Part shown: in pieces, positions 1-7,415 of the stretch | Layout: each line of letters starts with the position of its first letter | How positions within the stretch are numbered: position 1 is the first letter of the stretch | Source: Candidatus Thorarchaeota archaeon | GTDB lineage: Archaea > Asgardarchaeota > Thorarchaeia > Thorarchaeales > Thorarchaeaceae | Assembly (NCBI GenBank): GCA_023134215.1 | Contig: JAGLUV010000060.1 | Span: 1 to 9,430 of the forward strand | DNA: 9,430 nt | Reading direction: 5' to 3' | Program-made: the position numbers and the translations under genes | The notes under the pieces: model-generated | What the model was told of the DNA's origin: nothing | What the model saw: the letters and a program-made list of their open reading frames with translations, nothing else | Databases searched by the model: none

Positions 1-927
1 GCATTGTTCGCTCTCGTCCTCATGGGACTGGGAGTGCCACTAGCTGCTGCTCAAGGCAGCGGAATCCAGTACCAGCATTCAGCAGGTATTGTGACACTGG
101 AAACAGAAGATTTGAGCCTTAGAATCACGGGCGTGAATGAGGTTCCGCACTTTCATTGGTGGGACCCTGATAGTCCGACTGTGGATTATCATGTCATGTT
201 TGTGAAATTCTTTGAGGCAAATGACACGAACTCAAACGGTGTCTATGACGTCGACACCGATGTTATGGTTGGCCCACCCCTTGCCCTACCAACAACTGAC
301 TGGGAGTTCAGTGGTTTCGAATTAGAGCAAGAGGGAGACAACGTTACTGCGGTTCACTTCAACTTCACAAGCACCGAGGAGCATGACCCAAGACCGATTG
401 ACGCCGGCGAAAGCTATGGCAGTCTTCCTGATGTGGAACCGTTTAATGTCACGATACAGATACGTGTTCATATCGATCTCGAGAATCCTGGCGAGATGAA
501 GTTCGACCTCATTGTTGATGGTTGGCAGTGGACCTTTGAAGACACAATCTTGGTCTTTCATTTCACCGTAACAGAGAGCAACCATGGTGTGAGCCAAGCT
601 GGCACTGATCCAACTAATTTCCAACGCACGGGAACCAAGTTCAGTTTCGGCAATGGCTACATGGAGTACAGTGAAACCGCTTTGGCTGCGCAGAACACCT
701 TAGAGGTCAAAGCCAGCTACGGTGAAGAAACTGCTCTTGCAGCAGGTAAGGCAGTATACTTAGCCTTTGAGAACTTCGGAAATGAAACCCTCGAATACGA
801 CCCTATTCTCGGTATTGAGCCATCCATGGCTGGAGCAGATATTCTCCTCGCCAACCTTCCATTGATTGGTGCGGGTGCATTGGTTGTTGTCGTAATCGCA
901 GCTATCGTTCTTAAGCTCAAGAAATAG
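1..927 (+). CDS. Secreted, C-terminally membrane-anchored surface protein, 5'-partial, function unknown
   Basis: The reading frame is open from base 1, so the gene is probably cut at its 5' end; the first possible start in the window (TTG at 4) would leave a signal peptide with no basic N-terminus. Numbering from that codon gives 307 residues. Residues 1-16 are the hydrophobic core of a signal peptide ending in an AAAQ cleavage-like site. The body is rich in beta-forming and acidic stretches and has five N-glycosylation sequons (N73, N113, N120, N148, N260). Residues 74-86 (DTNSNG followed by acidic residues) resemble an EF-hand-type calcium loop. Residues 284-303 form one transmembrane helix followed by KLKK, a stop-transfer tail, with no LPXTG sorting motif. 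This is the layout of archaeal envelope proteins that stay tethered to the membrane with the bulk outside. I do not recognise the family. A strong terminator follows directly. Confidence 0.8.
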   Translation, partial: ALFALVLMGLGVPLAAAQGSGIQYQHSAGIVTLETEDLSLRITGVNEVPHFHWWDPDSPTVDYHVMFVKFFEANDTNSNGVYDVDTDVMVGPPLALPTTDWEFSGFELEQEGDNVTAVHFNFTSTEEHDPRPIDAGESYGSLPDVEPFNVTIQIRVHIDLENPGEMKFDLIVDGWQWTFEDTILVFHFTVTESNHGVSQAGTDPTNFQRTGTKFSFGNGYMEYSETALAAQNTLEVKASYGEETALAAGKAVYLAFENFGNETLEYDPILGIEPSMAGADILLANLPLIGAGALVVVVIAAIVLKLKK

Positions 928-936
928 CGTGATAGC

Positions 937-971
937 GGAGGCATATGGTATGCCTCCATCCCTCCTTTTTT
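937..971 (+). terminator. Hairpin plus T-run terminator after the surface protein gene
   Basis: GGAGGCATA (937-945) and TATGCCTCC (949-957) form a perfect 9-bp stem with a 3-nt loop. Eight nucleotides of pyrimidine-rich sequence lead to six T residues at 966-971. It begins 9 nt after the stop codon at 925-927. It has the shape of an intrinsic terminator, although archaeal termination usually depends mainly on the T tract. Confidence 0.8.
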
Positions 972-1139
972 GCGCGTTCATGGATTCATCAGTAGATATC
1001 ATTCTTCAACATTGATGCAAGTGCCATGGCAGGTCATATTTTCTGGCAAGGAAATTTTACCGTAAGCTTCTTGATTCGGTTTGCCTCGTGACCAAAGCCA
1101 CAGCTTACGAAGATTGCGGGACGAACACAATCGATGCGT

Positions 1140-1143
1140 GGAG
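1140..1143 (+). promoter_or_regulatory. Ribosome binding site GGAG deciding the start of the reductase gene
   Basis: GGAG sits 8 nt before the ATG at 1152. The alternative in-frame ATG at 1134 has no such site at usable distance, so 1152 is preferred. Confidence 0.6.
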
Positions 1144-1151
1144 TTGTTTTA

Positions 1152-2366
1152 ATGGTCGACTGCGATGTCATAATAGTTGGAGGCGGTCCGGCAGGATCAA
1201 CCGCAGCAAGGAGAGCATCCCAAGCTGGTCTCAGCGTTGTTCTGTTTGACAAGGCCAAGTTTCCTAGATACAAGTCTTGCGCCGGGGGAATACATACCGG
1301 CGTAAACAGGCTCCTTGACTTCGACATCAAGAATATCCTTCAGAGAAAGATAAGCGGCGTCACGATGTTTGCGCCGTCCGGTTTCCGGGTAGATTGTATT
1401 CCTGAGGATCGATCAGTGTCAGGTAGCACCATCAAACGTGAAGACTTTGACCATCTTCTACTAAAGAAAGCTGCAGAAGCGGGGGCTGAAATTCGGGAAG
1501 ATACTCGGATTGTAAAAGCGAGGGAAGAAGAAAGCCATGCTGTAGTAACCACGAAGGAGGGTGAAGAAGTCACAGGGATGTATCTCGTGGGCGCAGACGG
1601 CATCAATGGCATAATTGCGAAAAGCCTCGATTTCTACGACGGATGGCGAGGCGACTCAGCCATGATAGCAATTGAGGTCGAAGCTGAGGTGGGCAGCAGT
1701 GCAGTACGGGAGATTTGCGGTGAGCCTAGCGGATACGACGCGGACCTTCTATTCTTGTACTTCGGCGGCTTGTCGCATGGCTATGTATGGTGCTTCCCAA
1801 AACGAAACGTCTTGAGTCTGGGCGCGTGCTGTAGACAAGACAGGGGTGAAGAGTTGAAACCAGCATATGAGAAATGGTATGCTGCATTCAAGGACAAGTA
1901 TGGCATTGAACCTCAAATCCTATCTCACACGGCGGCGCGGTTCCCCATCAAACGAGCCAAGAATATCGTCAAGGGTAGGACTATCCTTGTAGGGGACGCG
2001 GCCGGTCTGGTTGATCCATTTACTGGAGAAGGGATTCCTGAGGCCATCGAATCTGGTATACTCGCATCTTCTGCACTGAGCAAAGCCGTGAAGGAAGCCA
2101 ATCCCCGCTCCCTTAGGGAATATGAGAAAGATTGCAAAAAAGAGATTATCAGTGAGTTGAAGGCTATGGAGTTTATGGCTAACATGTTCTACAAGAGCAG
2201 GAAGAATATGGAAGCTATGTGTCGCTTCTTTAGAGATGACTCATACGCAAACTTCCTGATAGCGGCTGGAATCGGGGGCTTGGTGACAAAGAAGGCACTC
2301 AGGAGAAAGATGATGCTCCGAATGGCGAAGAAGAGGCCTAGAGAAGCTATCTCACTTCTCATCTAA
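1152..2366 (+). CDS. Geranylgeranyl reductase family FAD-dependent oxidoreductase
   Basis: Flavoprotein of 404 residues, close to the usual 390-460 for the family. In archaea such enzymes saturate the geranylgeranyl chains of membrane ether lipids; relatives reduce chlorophyll or quinone side chains. Visible landmarks, numbered from ATG 1152: Rossmann FAD motif GGGPAG at 10-15 after a short beta strand; a cysteine in KSCAGG (C43), where family members carry a conserved active-site cysteine; GADG at 147-150; the family substrate motif YxWxFP with Y211, W213, F215, P216 and a glycine seven residues on (G224); and the second FAD motif GDAAG at 281-285 followed by P289 and GEG at 292-294. The C-terminus is basic (KKRPR), which suits a peripheral membrane enzyme. 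Start 1152 is chosen for its GGAG site; 1134 would add six residues. The 224-nt upstream gap suggests its own promoter. The exact substrate (ether lipid, quinone or another prenyl chain) cannot be read from the sequence. Confidence 0.9.
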   Translation: MVDCDVIIVGGGPAGSTAARRASQAGLSVVLFDKAKFPRYKSCAGGIHTGVNRLLDFDIKNILQRKISGVTMFAPSGFRVDCIPEDRSVSGSTIKREDFDHLLLKKAAEAGAEIREDTRIVKAREEESHAVVTTKEGEEVTGMYLVGADGINGIIAKSLDFYDGWRGDSAMIAIEVEAEVGSSAVREICGEPSGYDADLLFLYFGGLSHGYVWCFPKRNVLSLGACCRQDRGEELKPAYEKWYAAFKDKYGIEPQILSHTAARFPIKRAKNIVKGRTILVGDAAGLVDPFTGEGIPEAIESGILASSALSKAVKEANPRSLREYEKDCKKEIISELKAMEFMANMFYKSRKNMEAMCRFFRDDSYANFLIAAGIGGLVTKKALRRKMMLRMAKKRPREAISLLI

Positions 2367-2385
2367 GAAACTAATCTGCAGTAAA

Positions 2386-2421
2386 TTGCGATTCGACTCA
2401 TGAGATATCATAGTCGAGCAA
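2386..2421. other. Long bulged hairpin between reductase and transketolase genes
   Basis: Stem read outward to inward: TTGC (2386-2389) pairs with GCAA (2418-2421); after a 3-nt bulge, TCGACT (2393-2398) pairs with AGTCGA (2412-2417); after a one-base bulge, ATGA (2400-2403) pairs with TCAT (2408-2411) around a GATA loop. That is 14 base pairs in 36 nt, starting 19 nt after the reductase stop. No T-run follows in either direction, so it is not a standard terminator; it could be an RNA processing or 3'-end element, or a DNA binding site. Confidence 0.5.
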
Positions 2422-2505
2422 CGGAACAATCAAAAGCCGAAACAGAGGGAACTCAGCAACGCTTGGACCTGAGCGCTATCAGAGTCAACTGGAGAGATAG
2501 AACTG

Positions 2506-4515
2506 ATGTCCCCCTCGTCTGACCTTCAAAATCGTGCCATCAACGCAATTCGTTTCCTTGCTGCTGACGCTGTTCAAGCAGCGAACTCAGGACACCCCGG
2601 AATGCCGATGGGTGCGGCTGCCATGGCGTATACATTATGGACACGACACCTTCGACATAACCCCAAGAGTCCTAAATGGTCTGATCGCGATCGTTTCGTC
2701 CTCTCTGGGGGTCATGGTTCTGCGCTTCTTTACTCGCTCCTGCACCTCACCGGATATGACCTGTCGATGGAGGACTTGAAGAATTTCCGTCAGTGGGGCA
2801 GTATTACCCCAGGACATCCGGAATACGGTCTAACTCCAGGCGTTGAGGTCACGACTGGACCCCTTGGTCAGGGCTTCGGCAATGCAGTTGGGATGGCGAT
2901 GGCGGAAGCCCATTTGGCTGCTGTCTTCAATCGACCGAAACATGGGATAGTAGACCACTACACCTACGCAATTGTGACAGATGGGGACCTGATGGAAGGC
3001 ATCGCCTCTGAAGCCGCATCCCTAGCAGGGCATCTGCGACTTGATAAGATTATATTCCTTTACGATGATAACAGAATTTCCATTGATGGTAGCACCGATG
3101 TCGCGTTTACGGAGAACGTGGGTGCTCGGTTCGAGGCATATGGGTGGCACATACAACACGTTGATGATGGCAATGATGTGAACGCAATCGATAAGGCGAT
3201 TGAAGAAGCAAAGAAAGACTCCCGTCCATCGTTGATTCTCTGTCGTACGCACATAGGCTATGGTGCACCCAACAAGCAAGACACAGCGGCTTCCCATGGC
3301 TCCCCATTAGGGAAAGAGGAACTTGATGGTGCCAAGAAGAATCTCGGTTGGCCGACTGAACCCCATTTCCATATCCCTGATGATGTGCTCGAGCATTTCC
3401 GCGAGGCTGTGAAACGAGGTGCAAAGATAGAAACTGAATGGGAGTCGCGATTGGATGACTACCGTAAGGCTCATCCCGCTCTAGCAGCGGAGTTGGAGCG
3501 ACGCATGGCTGGGAAACTGCCTGATGGATGGGATACCGGCTTAGTTTCATTCCCTGCGGATCCGAAAGGCCTCGCGACGAGAGCAAGCTCGGGAAAGGTA
3601 ATCAATGCACTTGCTTCGCACCTACCAGAACTGATTAGCGGTTCTGCAGATCTCACCGGGTCAAACAAGACTTGGATTGATAGCTCCGATTCGTTCCAGG
3701 CTGATCGTCCTGAGAATCGAAACATCTTCTTCGGAGTGCGAGAGCATGCAATGGGAGCAACTGTTAATGGAATGGTAGCACATGGAGGCCTGAGACCATA
3801 CTGTGGCACATTCTTGGTCTTTGCAGACTACATGCGACCCGCAATTCGGATTTCAGCTCTATCCAAGCACCCAAGCATTTGGATATTCACGCATGATAGC
3901 ATAGGCCTAGGTGAGGACGGTCCAACTCATCAGCCAATTGAACACCTCGCATCATTGCGCGCCATACCAGGCCTTTGGGTAATTCGACCTGCCGACGCAA
4001 ATGAGGTCATTGAGGCATGGAGAGTAGCCATCCTCCGAAAGGACGGTCCCACGCTGTTATCATTGACTCGACAGAAACTGCCCACTCTGGATCGTGATGT
4101 GATCAACCCGGCTGACGGTCTCGCGAGAGGAGCATATATCCTGCGCGACCTTGGAAAGGGAGACCCTCAGGTGATATTGATGGCGTCGGGTTCAGAGGTG
4201 GAGCTGATCGTAGCGGCAGGAGAACAGCTGGCTGCAGAGGGCGTAAACGTACGTCTTGTGTCGTTTCCGTGTTGGGAGCTATTCGAAAATCAAGACGAGC
4301 ATTATAGAGAATCAGTGCTTCCGGCGCGAGTAGGTGCCAAGCTGGCGGTGGAGGCAGGTGTTTCCCAGGGTTGGAAGCGATGGGTAGGTGACCAAGGTGG
4401 TATCATCTCTATCGATCGGTTCGGCGCCTCTGCCCCGGCTAAGGTGTTGTTTGAGAAATTCGGGTTCAGTGTGGAGAACGTTGTGAAACAGGTCCACCAG
4501 CTGATCAGTAGCTAA
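2506..4515 (+). CDS. tkt: Transketolase, full-length bacterial type
   Basis: Thiamine diphosphate enzyme that moves two-carbon units between sugar phosphates in the pentose phosphate pathway (cytosolic). Its 669 residues match complete bacterial and eukaryotic transketolases with three domains: PP domain about 1-320, Pyr domain about 355-525, C-terminal domain about 540-669. Seen in the sequence: H30 in SGHPGM and H70 in GGHGSA (substrate/cofactor histidines); GPLGQG at 118-123; the cofactor and metal motif DGDLMEG at 159-165 with YDDN ending at N189; H264 in ASHGSPLG; catalytic glutamate E413 in GVREHAMG; H475 in DGPTHQP; and R522 in LTRQK. No frameshift or missing key residue is apparent. 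GGAG at 2491-2494 lies 11 nt before the ATG. Archaea that have this enzyme commonly encode it as two separate half-size genes, so the fused form suggests acquisition from bacteria. It ends 6 nt from the stop of the opposing membrane protein gene. Confidence 0.96.
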   Translation: MSPSSDLQNRAINAIRFLAADAVQAANSGHPGMPMGAAAMAYTLWTRHLRHNPKSPKWSDRDRFVLSGGHGSALLYSLLHLTGYDLSMEDLKNFRQWGSITPGHPEYGLTPGVEVTTGPLGQGFGNAVGMAMAEAHLAAVFNRPKHGIVDHYTYAIVTDGDLMEGIASEAASLAGHLRLDKIIFLYDDNRISIDGSTDVAFTENVGARFEAYGWHIQHVDDGNDVNAIDKAIEEAKKDSRPSLILCRTHIGYGAPNKQDTAASHGSPLGKEELDGAKKNLGWPTEPHFHIPDDVLEHFREAVKRGAKIETEWESRLDDYRKAHPALAAELERRMAGKLPDGWDTGLVSFPADPKGLATRASSGKVINALASHLPELISGSADLTGSNKTWIDSSDSFQADRPENRNIFFGVREHAMGATVNGMVAHGGLRPYCGTFLVFADYMRPAIRISALSKHPSIWIFTHDSIGLGEDGPTHQPIEHLASLRAIPGLWVIRPADANEVIEAWRVAILRKDGPTLLSLTRQKLPTLDRDVINPADGLARGAYILRDLGKGDPQVILMASGSEVELIVAAGEQLAAEGVNVRLVSFPCWELFENQDEHYRESVLPARVGAKLAVEAGVSQGWKRWVGDQGGIISIDRFGASAPAKVLFEKFGFSVENVVKQVHQLISS

Positions 4516-4521
4516 ATCGCT

Positions 4522-4941
4522 CTACTCCAGCGCTTTGGCATCGTCTAGATCGCCCCACCCCATGATAAGTGGCGCAATCAATGTCCACCCTATGGCGCAA
4601 CCTGCTGCCCAATGCACAAGTAAGTTCCTAGCGAAGAGCAGATTCGTCACGAAGGCTATGACAAATGAGATGATGCCGAGATATCCTCCTTCTTTGCGCG
4701 CGGATTGAAGATACCATACGGTAATGATGGAAAGTGCCGAACTGACAAGCATCAAGGGACCCCAAAGCGGCAGTTGGATTGTCCATCTTACAATGTGACC
4801 GCCAATGTATTCCCCAACTATCATCGTGAGTAGATGTGAGCCATCCATAAGTGTGATAGCCCACGCAATGAATGCCAAAATGCAAGCTACGGAAAACAAA
4901 GCAAATTGCAACACAATTAGTTTCACTATTGATGTTCGCAT
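4522..4941 (-). CDS. Small multi-pass membrane protein, unknown function
   Basis: Hypothetical integral membrane protein; I do not recognise a family. From the ATG at 4941 it has 139 residues. An in-frame ATG at 4995 would add 18 mostly polar residues. Hydrophobic segments, in the shorter numbering, lie at about 5-31, 57-78, 87-104 and 109-128, giving about four transmembrane helices, with an acidic C-terminal tail (GDLDDAKALE). No catalytic motif stands out. The shorter start is slightly favoured because it begins just before the first helix and an AT-rich TATA-like stretch (4964-4972) lies about 27 nt upstream, the distance expected for a leaderless archaeal transcript; neither start has a clear ribosome site. 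It is convergent with transketolase and divergent from the DUF116/prenyl-synthase gene. That divergence leaves open a role in the same isoprenoid process, which is inference only. Confidence 0.65.
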   Translation of the reverse strand: MRTSIVKLIVLQFALFSVACILAFIAWAITLMDGSHLLTMIVGEYIGGHIVRWTIQLPLWGPLMLVSSALSIITVWYLQSARKEGGYLGIISFVIAFVTNLLFARNLLVHWAAGCAIGWTLIAPLIMGWGDLDDAKALE

Positions 4942-5056
4942 GAAGACACATTCCAAGATTGATGATATTCTACCGCGAACATGGCTCTTATGCATTTCAC
5001 TTTGAGCACAGCTGCGGTTTGAAAAACTGATCTCCGTGTCCGTTGTCAGAGATTGA

Positions 5057-6730
5057 TTGAGTACTCTAGGGGATAACTCTATAAAATCAATCCACCGCAG
5101 CTATGTATACACGGTGAGCAACTTGCTGAAAGAAGAGAAGACAGCTGACGACAATGTGGACCCAGATGAGGTTGACGTGCGCATTAGGATAAAGAAACTC
5201 CTGAGTAGAATTGCAGCCTCCAAGCCATCTCTAGAACCAGCTGAACTCGCGAAATGGATCACAACTGAACTGGGTGTTGAGGACGAGAACCTCGTCAATT
5301 TCACTCATATCGAAGCCATAAATGCTCTGAATCGCAGGAGATACGAGCGTGTGCCGGCTGATGAAAGGGTTCTTTTAATTCCACATTGCTTGAGAGATCC
5401 CGAACGATGCAAGGCACCAATCGATGATGAGGGATATCACTGTCTGAAGTGCGGCGCGTGTATTATTGCAGAGATAACCAAGAATGCCGAAGAAAAGGGA
5501 ATCAAATGGTATATGGTCGGAGGCGGTTCACACGCCATAAAGATCATCAAGAACGCCCGGCCCAAGGCGATACTTGGGATTGCATGCTATGATGAGGCGA
5601 TGATGGCCATTGCGAAGATTGACAAATATGGCATTCCGGCTCAGGCAGTCTTGCTCAGGAAGGCTGGATGCATTAACACAGAGGTGGATCTTGACGAAGT
5701 CATAGCCAGTTTGAATCTCGATGATGCTATTGCAGTGTCTACATCGAGTCCCTATACATATGGTTCCGGAAGCTATGTGGCGACAGTTAACTCAGCCCGT
5801 CACTATCTGCGAAATCGTGATTTCCTGACCTACGCCTCACAGTTGGTTCCTGAACCAGTCGGCTCTGAAACATGGTCGCTCGCATGGGGATACATGCGAC
5901 GCTTTGATGATATGCTTGACGCTCCGACCCTGAGCAAGAAGGCGGCCTTCAACCTTCTAGAGCAGGAACGTAGTGTTGTCGAGCCGGGTTTTGAAGGTGA
6001 CCTTAAGGTGTCATCCAATGCGCCCATTCGCCACCGCTGGCTGGCACAATTCTTTGACAATGAACGAAAACATTACGCGGGCGAAGCCCTGCATGTGGTG
6101 AAGGAACTGTATGAGAGTGCTTGGGGGGATGTTGAGAGGAAGGGCATCATGCTCTCGCAAAAAGATATGGATGATCTCATTTACAAGAAGGCCCGTTGTT
6201 TCTTCAAACTATACTTCATCTTGAGTGATTTTGATCTGGGAGGCCATCTTGATGACTTCTCATACCTGCTGGGCATGGGTCTTGGTATGCTCGATGATAT
6301 GCTAGATGTGGCACAGGACTACAAGGCAGGGTATGTGAATATCACTCGTGAAGAGATGGAAACGCTGGGTGTCGATCTTGAGCCTGGCGACCAGGATTTC
6401 GTGAAACAGATCGTCGATGCAGGATATATGACGCTTAAAGCAAAGAAGATACTGTCATTCATGCTCAAGGTGAGGGAGCTGACCCGCTGCATCCGTACGC
6501 CGCTTATCAGCAATTTCCTCCTACGCCTAACTGAAATCTTTGCAGCTCCAATACTGGAGGAGAGGATGGTGCCTGGTCAACGCTATTTCTTCAAGGGAGG
6601 CCGCTTAGCAGACTTCCTATTGCCAAGGAATGAGTCCATTGCCTACCAGGTCGGGCACAAGTTCATCAAGTTCTTCCTCATGTATCCACAGGTAGTTTCG
6701 CCGTTCTTCAAACGGCCTTCGAACATTTGA
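5057..6730 (+). CDS. DUF116 domain fused to a squalene/phytoene-synthase-like domain
   Basis: Two-domain protein, up to 557 residues. Residues about 103-222 look like DUF116: LLIPHCLR, then seven cysteines (111, 118, 129, 132, 135, 177, 205), a GGGSHA turn at 155-160, PKAILGIAC and AGCINT. This Cys pattern suggests a metal or iron-sulfur site; the role of DUF116 is unknown to me. Residues about 245-510 resemble head-to-head trans-prenyl synthases, which join two prenyl diphosphates through a presqualene/prephytoene-type intermediate. DDMLD (284-288) follows an aromatic/Arg stretch as in the first Asp-rich motif, and DVAQD (417-421) followed by KAGYVN matches the second, DxxxD, motif. The mostly helical middle fits the fold. 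The start is uncertain: TTG at 5057 follows an in-frame stop directly, but a TATA box at 5080-5087 would place transcription near a GTG at 5114 (538 residues). Product and activity are inferred, not shown. A methyltransferase and a DUF3788 gene follow on the same strand. Confidence 0.82.
   Translation: MSTLGDNSIKSIHRSYVYTVSNLLKEEKTADDNVDPDEVDVRIRIKKLLSRIAASKPSLEPAELAKWITTELGVEDENLVNFTHIEAINALNRRRYERVPADERVLLIPHCLRDPERCKAPIDDEGYHCLKCGACIIAEITKNAEEKGIKWYMVGGGSHAIKIIKNARPKAILGIACYDEAMMAIAKIDKYGIPAQAVLLRKAGCINTEVDLDEVIASLNLDDAIAVSTSSPYTYGSGSYVATVNSARHYLRNRDFLTYASQLVPEPVGSETWSLAWGYMRRFDDMLDAPTLSKKAAFNLLEQERSVVEPGFEGDLKVSSNAPIRHRWLAQFFDNERKHYAGEALHVVKELYESAWGDVERKGIMLSQKDMDDLIYKKARCFFKLYFILSDFDLGGHLDDFSYLLGMGLGMLDDMLDVAQDYKAGYVNITREEMETLGVDLEPGDQDFVKQIVDAGYMTLKAKKILSFMLKVRELTRCIRTPLISNFLLRLTEIFAAPILEERMVPGQRYFFKGGRLADFLLPRNESIAYQVGHKFIKFFLMYPQVVSPFFKRPSNI
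5080..5087 (+). promoter_or_regulatory. Archaeal TATA box TATAAAAT
   Basis: TATAAAAT is a close fit to the archaeal TATA consensus. Its centre is about 31 nt before the GTG at 5114, so transcription starting about 25-28 nt downstream would begin just before that GTG and give a very short or absent leader. It lies inside the longest open frame starting at TTG 5057, which makes that longer start doubtful. Confidence 0.45.
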
Positions 6731-6784
6731 GGCCGCACCGCCATTCCCCACGACTGGCGCTTTTTGCAGCAGTGGCGGAACGCA

Positions 6785-6790
6785 AGGTGA
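6785..6790 (+). promoter_or_regulatory. Ribosome binding site AGGTGA for the methyltransferase gene
   Basis: AGGTGA is complementary to the 3' end of 16S rRNA and lies 8 nt before the ATG at 6799. It rules against the longer frame that opens at TTG 6727, whose first 24 codons have no such site. Confidence 0.7.
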
Positions 6791-6798
6791 AGATTGTA

Positions 6799-7401
6799 AT
6801 GGTTGAAATGGAACTATTTCCTGCTCTTGAGTTGGACTGGCTTAATGGGTGGATTCTACTAATTGTTCTATACGGGGTTTTCGGCATACTGCTCCTAGCC
6901 TTTCCCAAGGCGGTGGTAGCAAGACTCTATGCGTATGATAGGTTACGATGGAGCAAGAAGCAGAGAGCATACCACGTAGTAGGAAAGCTACTGATCCTTG
7001 TCAATCTCATTCTGACAATCCTCACTCCATTGAGAGTTGGGTCTACTGTCTTTATCCTTGGAGTGATTCTATTTGCTGTCGGCTTGACTGGATTCACCAT
7101 AGCTCTCTTCAATTTCAGAAATACGCCGCTCAATCAACCAATCATCAAGGGGCTCTACAGTGTATCACGCCATCCACAGGTGCTCATGCTGTCTGTTGCT
7201 GGTGTTGGAATGTGTCTTGCCATAGGCTCATGGATTGCTCTCATCATTCTGGCGATATCATCTCTATTTGGTCGCTCTAGAACTTTAGCTGAAGAGAGGG
7301 CCTTACTGGAGCAATATGGTGATTCATACCGAGACTACATGGAACGTGTGCCCAGATATATTCTAATCAAGACTCATATGGAGGAGAAGGGAGAAGACTG
7401 A
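6799..7401 (+). CDS. Membrane methyltransferase of the isoprenylcysteine/phospholipid (ICMT/PEMT) type
   Basis: Integral membrane protein of 200 residues. Relatives use S-adenosylmethionine to methylate prenylcysteine carboxyl groups or phospholipid head groups in the membrane. About four or five helices are visible at 15-35, 60-77, 81-106 and 129-158, the last long enough for a helical hairpin. The C-terminal family signature is clear: GLYSVSRHP with R124, H125, P126, then a helical pair, then LAEERALLEQYGDSYRDY with E165 and E166 and a following VPRYI. In characterised family members the RHP and the glutamate-containing segment form the cofactor pocket. The first half is less conserved and gives no substrate information. 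The start at 6799 is set by an AGGTGA site. It begins 68 nt after the stop of the DUF116/prenyl-synthase gene, with no obvious terminator between, so co-transcription is likely; a prenylated or lipid substrate made by the upstream enzyme is a reasonable inference. Family assignment is firm, substrate unknown. Confidence 0.85.
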   Translation: MVEMELFPALELDWLNGWILLIVLYGVFGILLLAFPKAVVARLYAYDRLRWSKKQRAYHVVGKLLILVNLILTILTPLRVGSTVFILGVILFAVGLTGFTIALFNFRNTPLNQPIIKGLYSVSRHPQVLMLSVAGVGMCLAIGSWIALIILAISSLFGRSRTLAEERALLEQYGDSYRDYMERVPRYILIKTHMEEKGED

Positions 7402-7415
7402 AACGAGGCATTAAC

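Noticed and set aside
1061..1109. 8-bp inverted repeat CGTAAGCT / AGCTTACG upstream of the reductase gene
   Set aside because: The arms are 33 nt apart and an 8-bp match of this kind is expected by chance in a gap of this size; inner pairing is poor.
1134..1151. Earlier ATG start for the reductase, adding six residues
   Set aside because: It lacks a ribosome site, while the ATG at 1152 has GGAG at 8 nt and starts just before the first beta strand.
3107..3586. 159-residue minus-strand open frame inside transketolase
   Set aside because: It lies entirely antisense to a gene with intact motifs and shows no recognisable domain or composition of its own.
4805..5005. Plus-strand open frame opposite the membrane protein gene
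   Set aside because: The minus-strand frame has the regular hydrophobic helices of a membrane protein; the plus-strand product has no coherent features.
6727..6798. TTG start for the methyltransferase overlapping the stop of the upstream gene
   Set aside because: The extra 24 residues are polar and basic with no family match, and AGGTGA marks ATG 6799 clearly.
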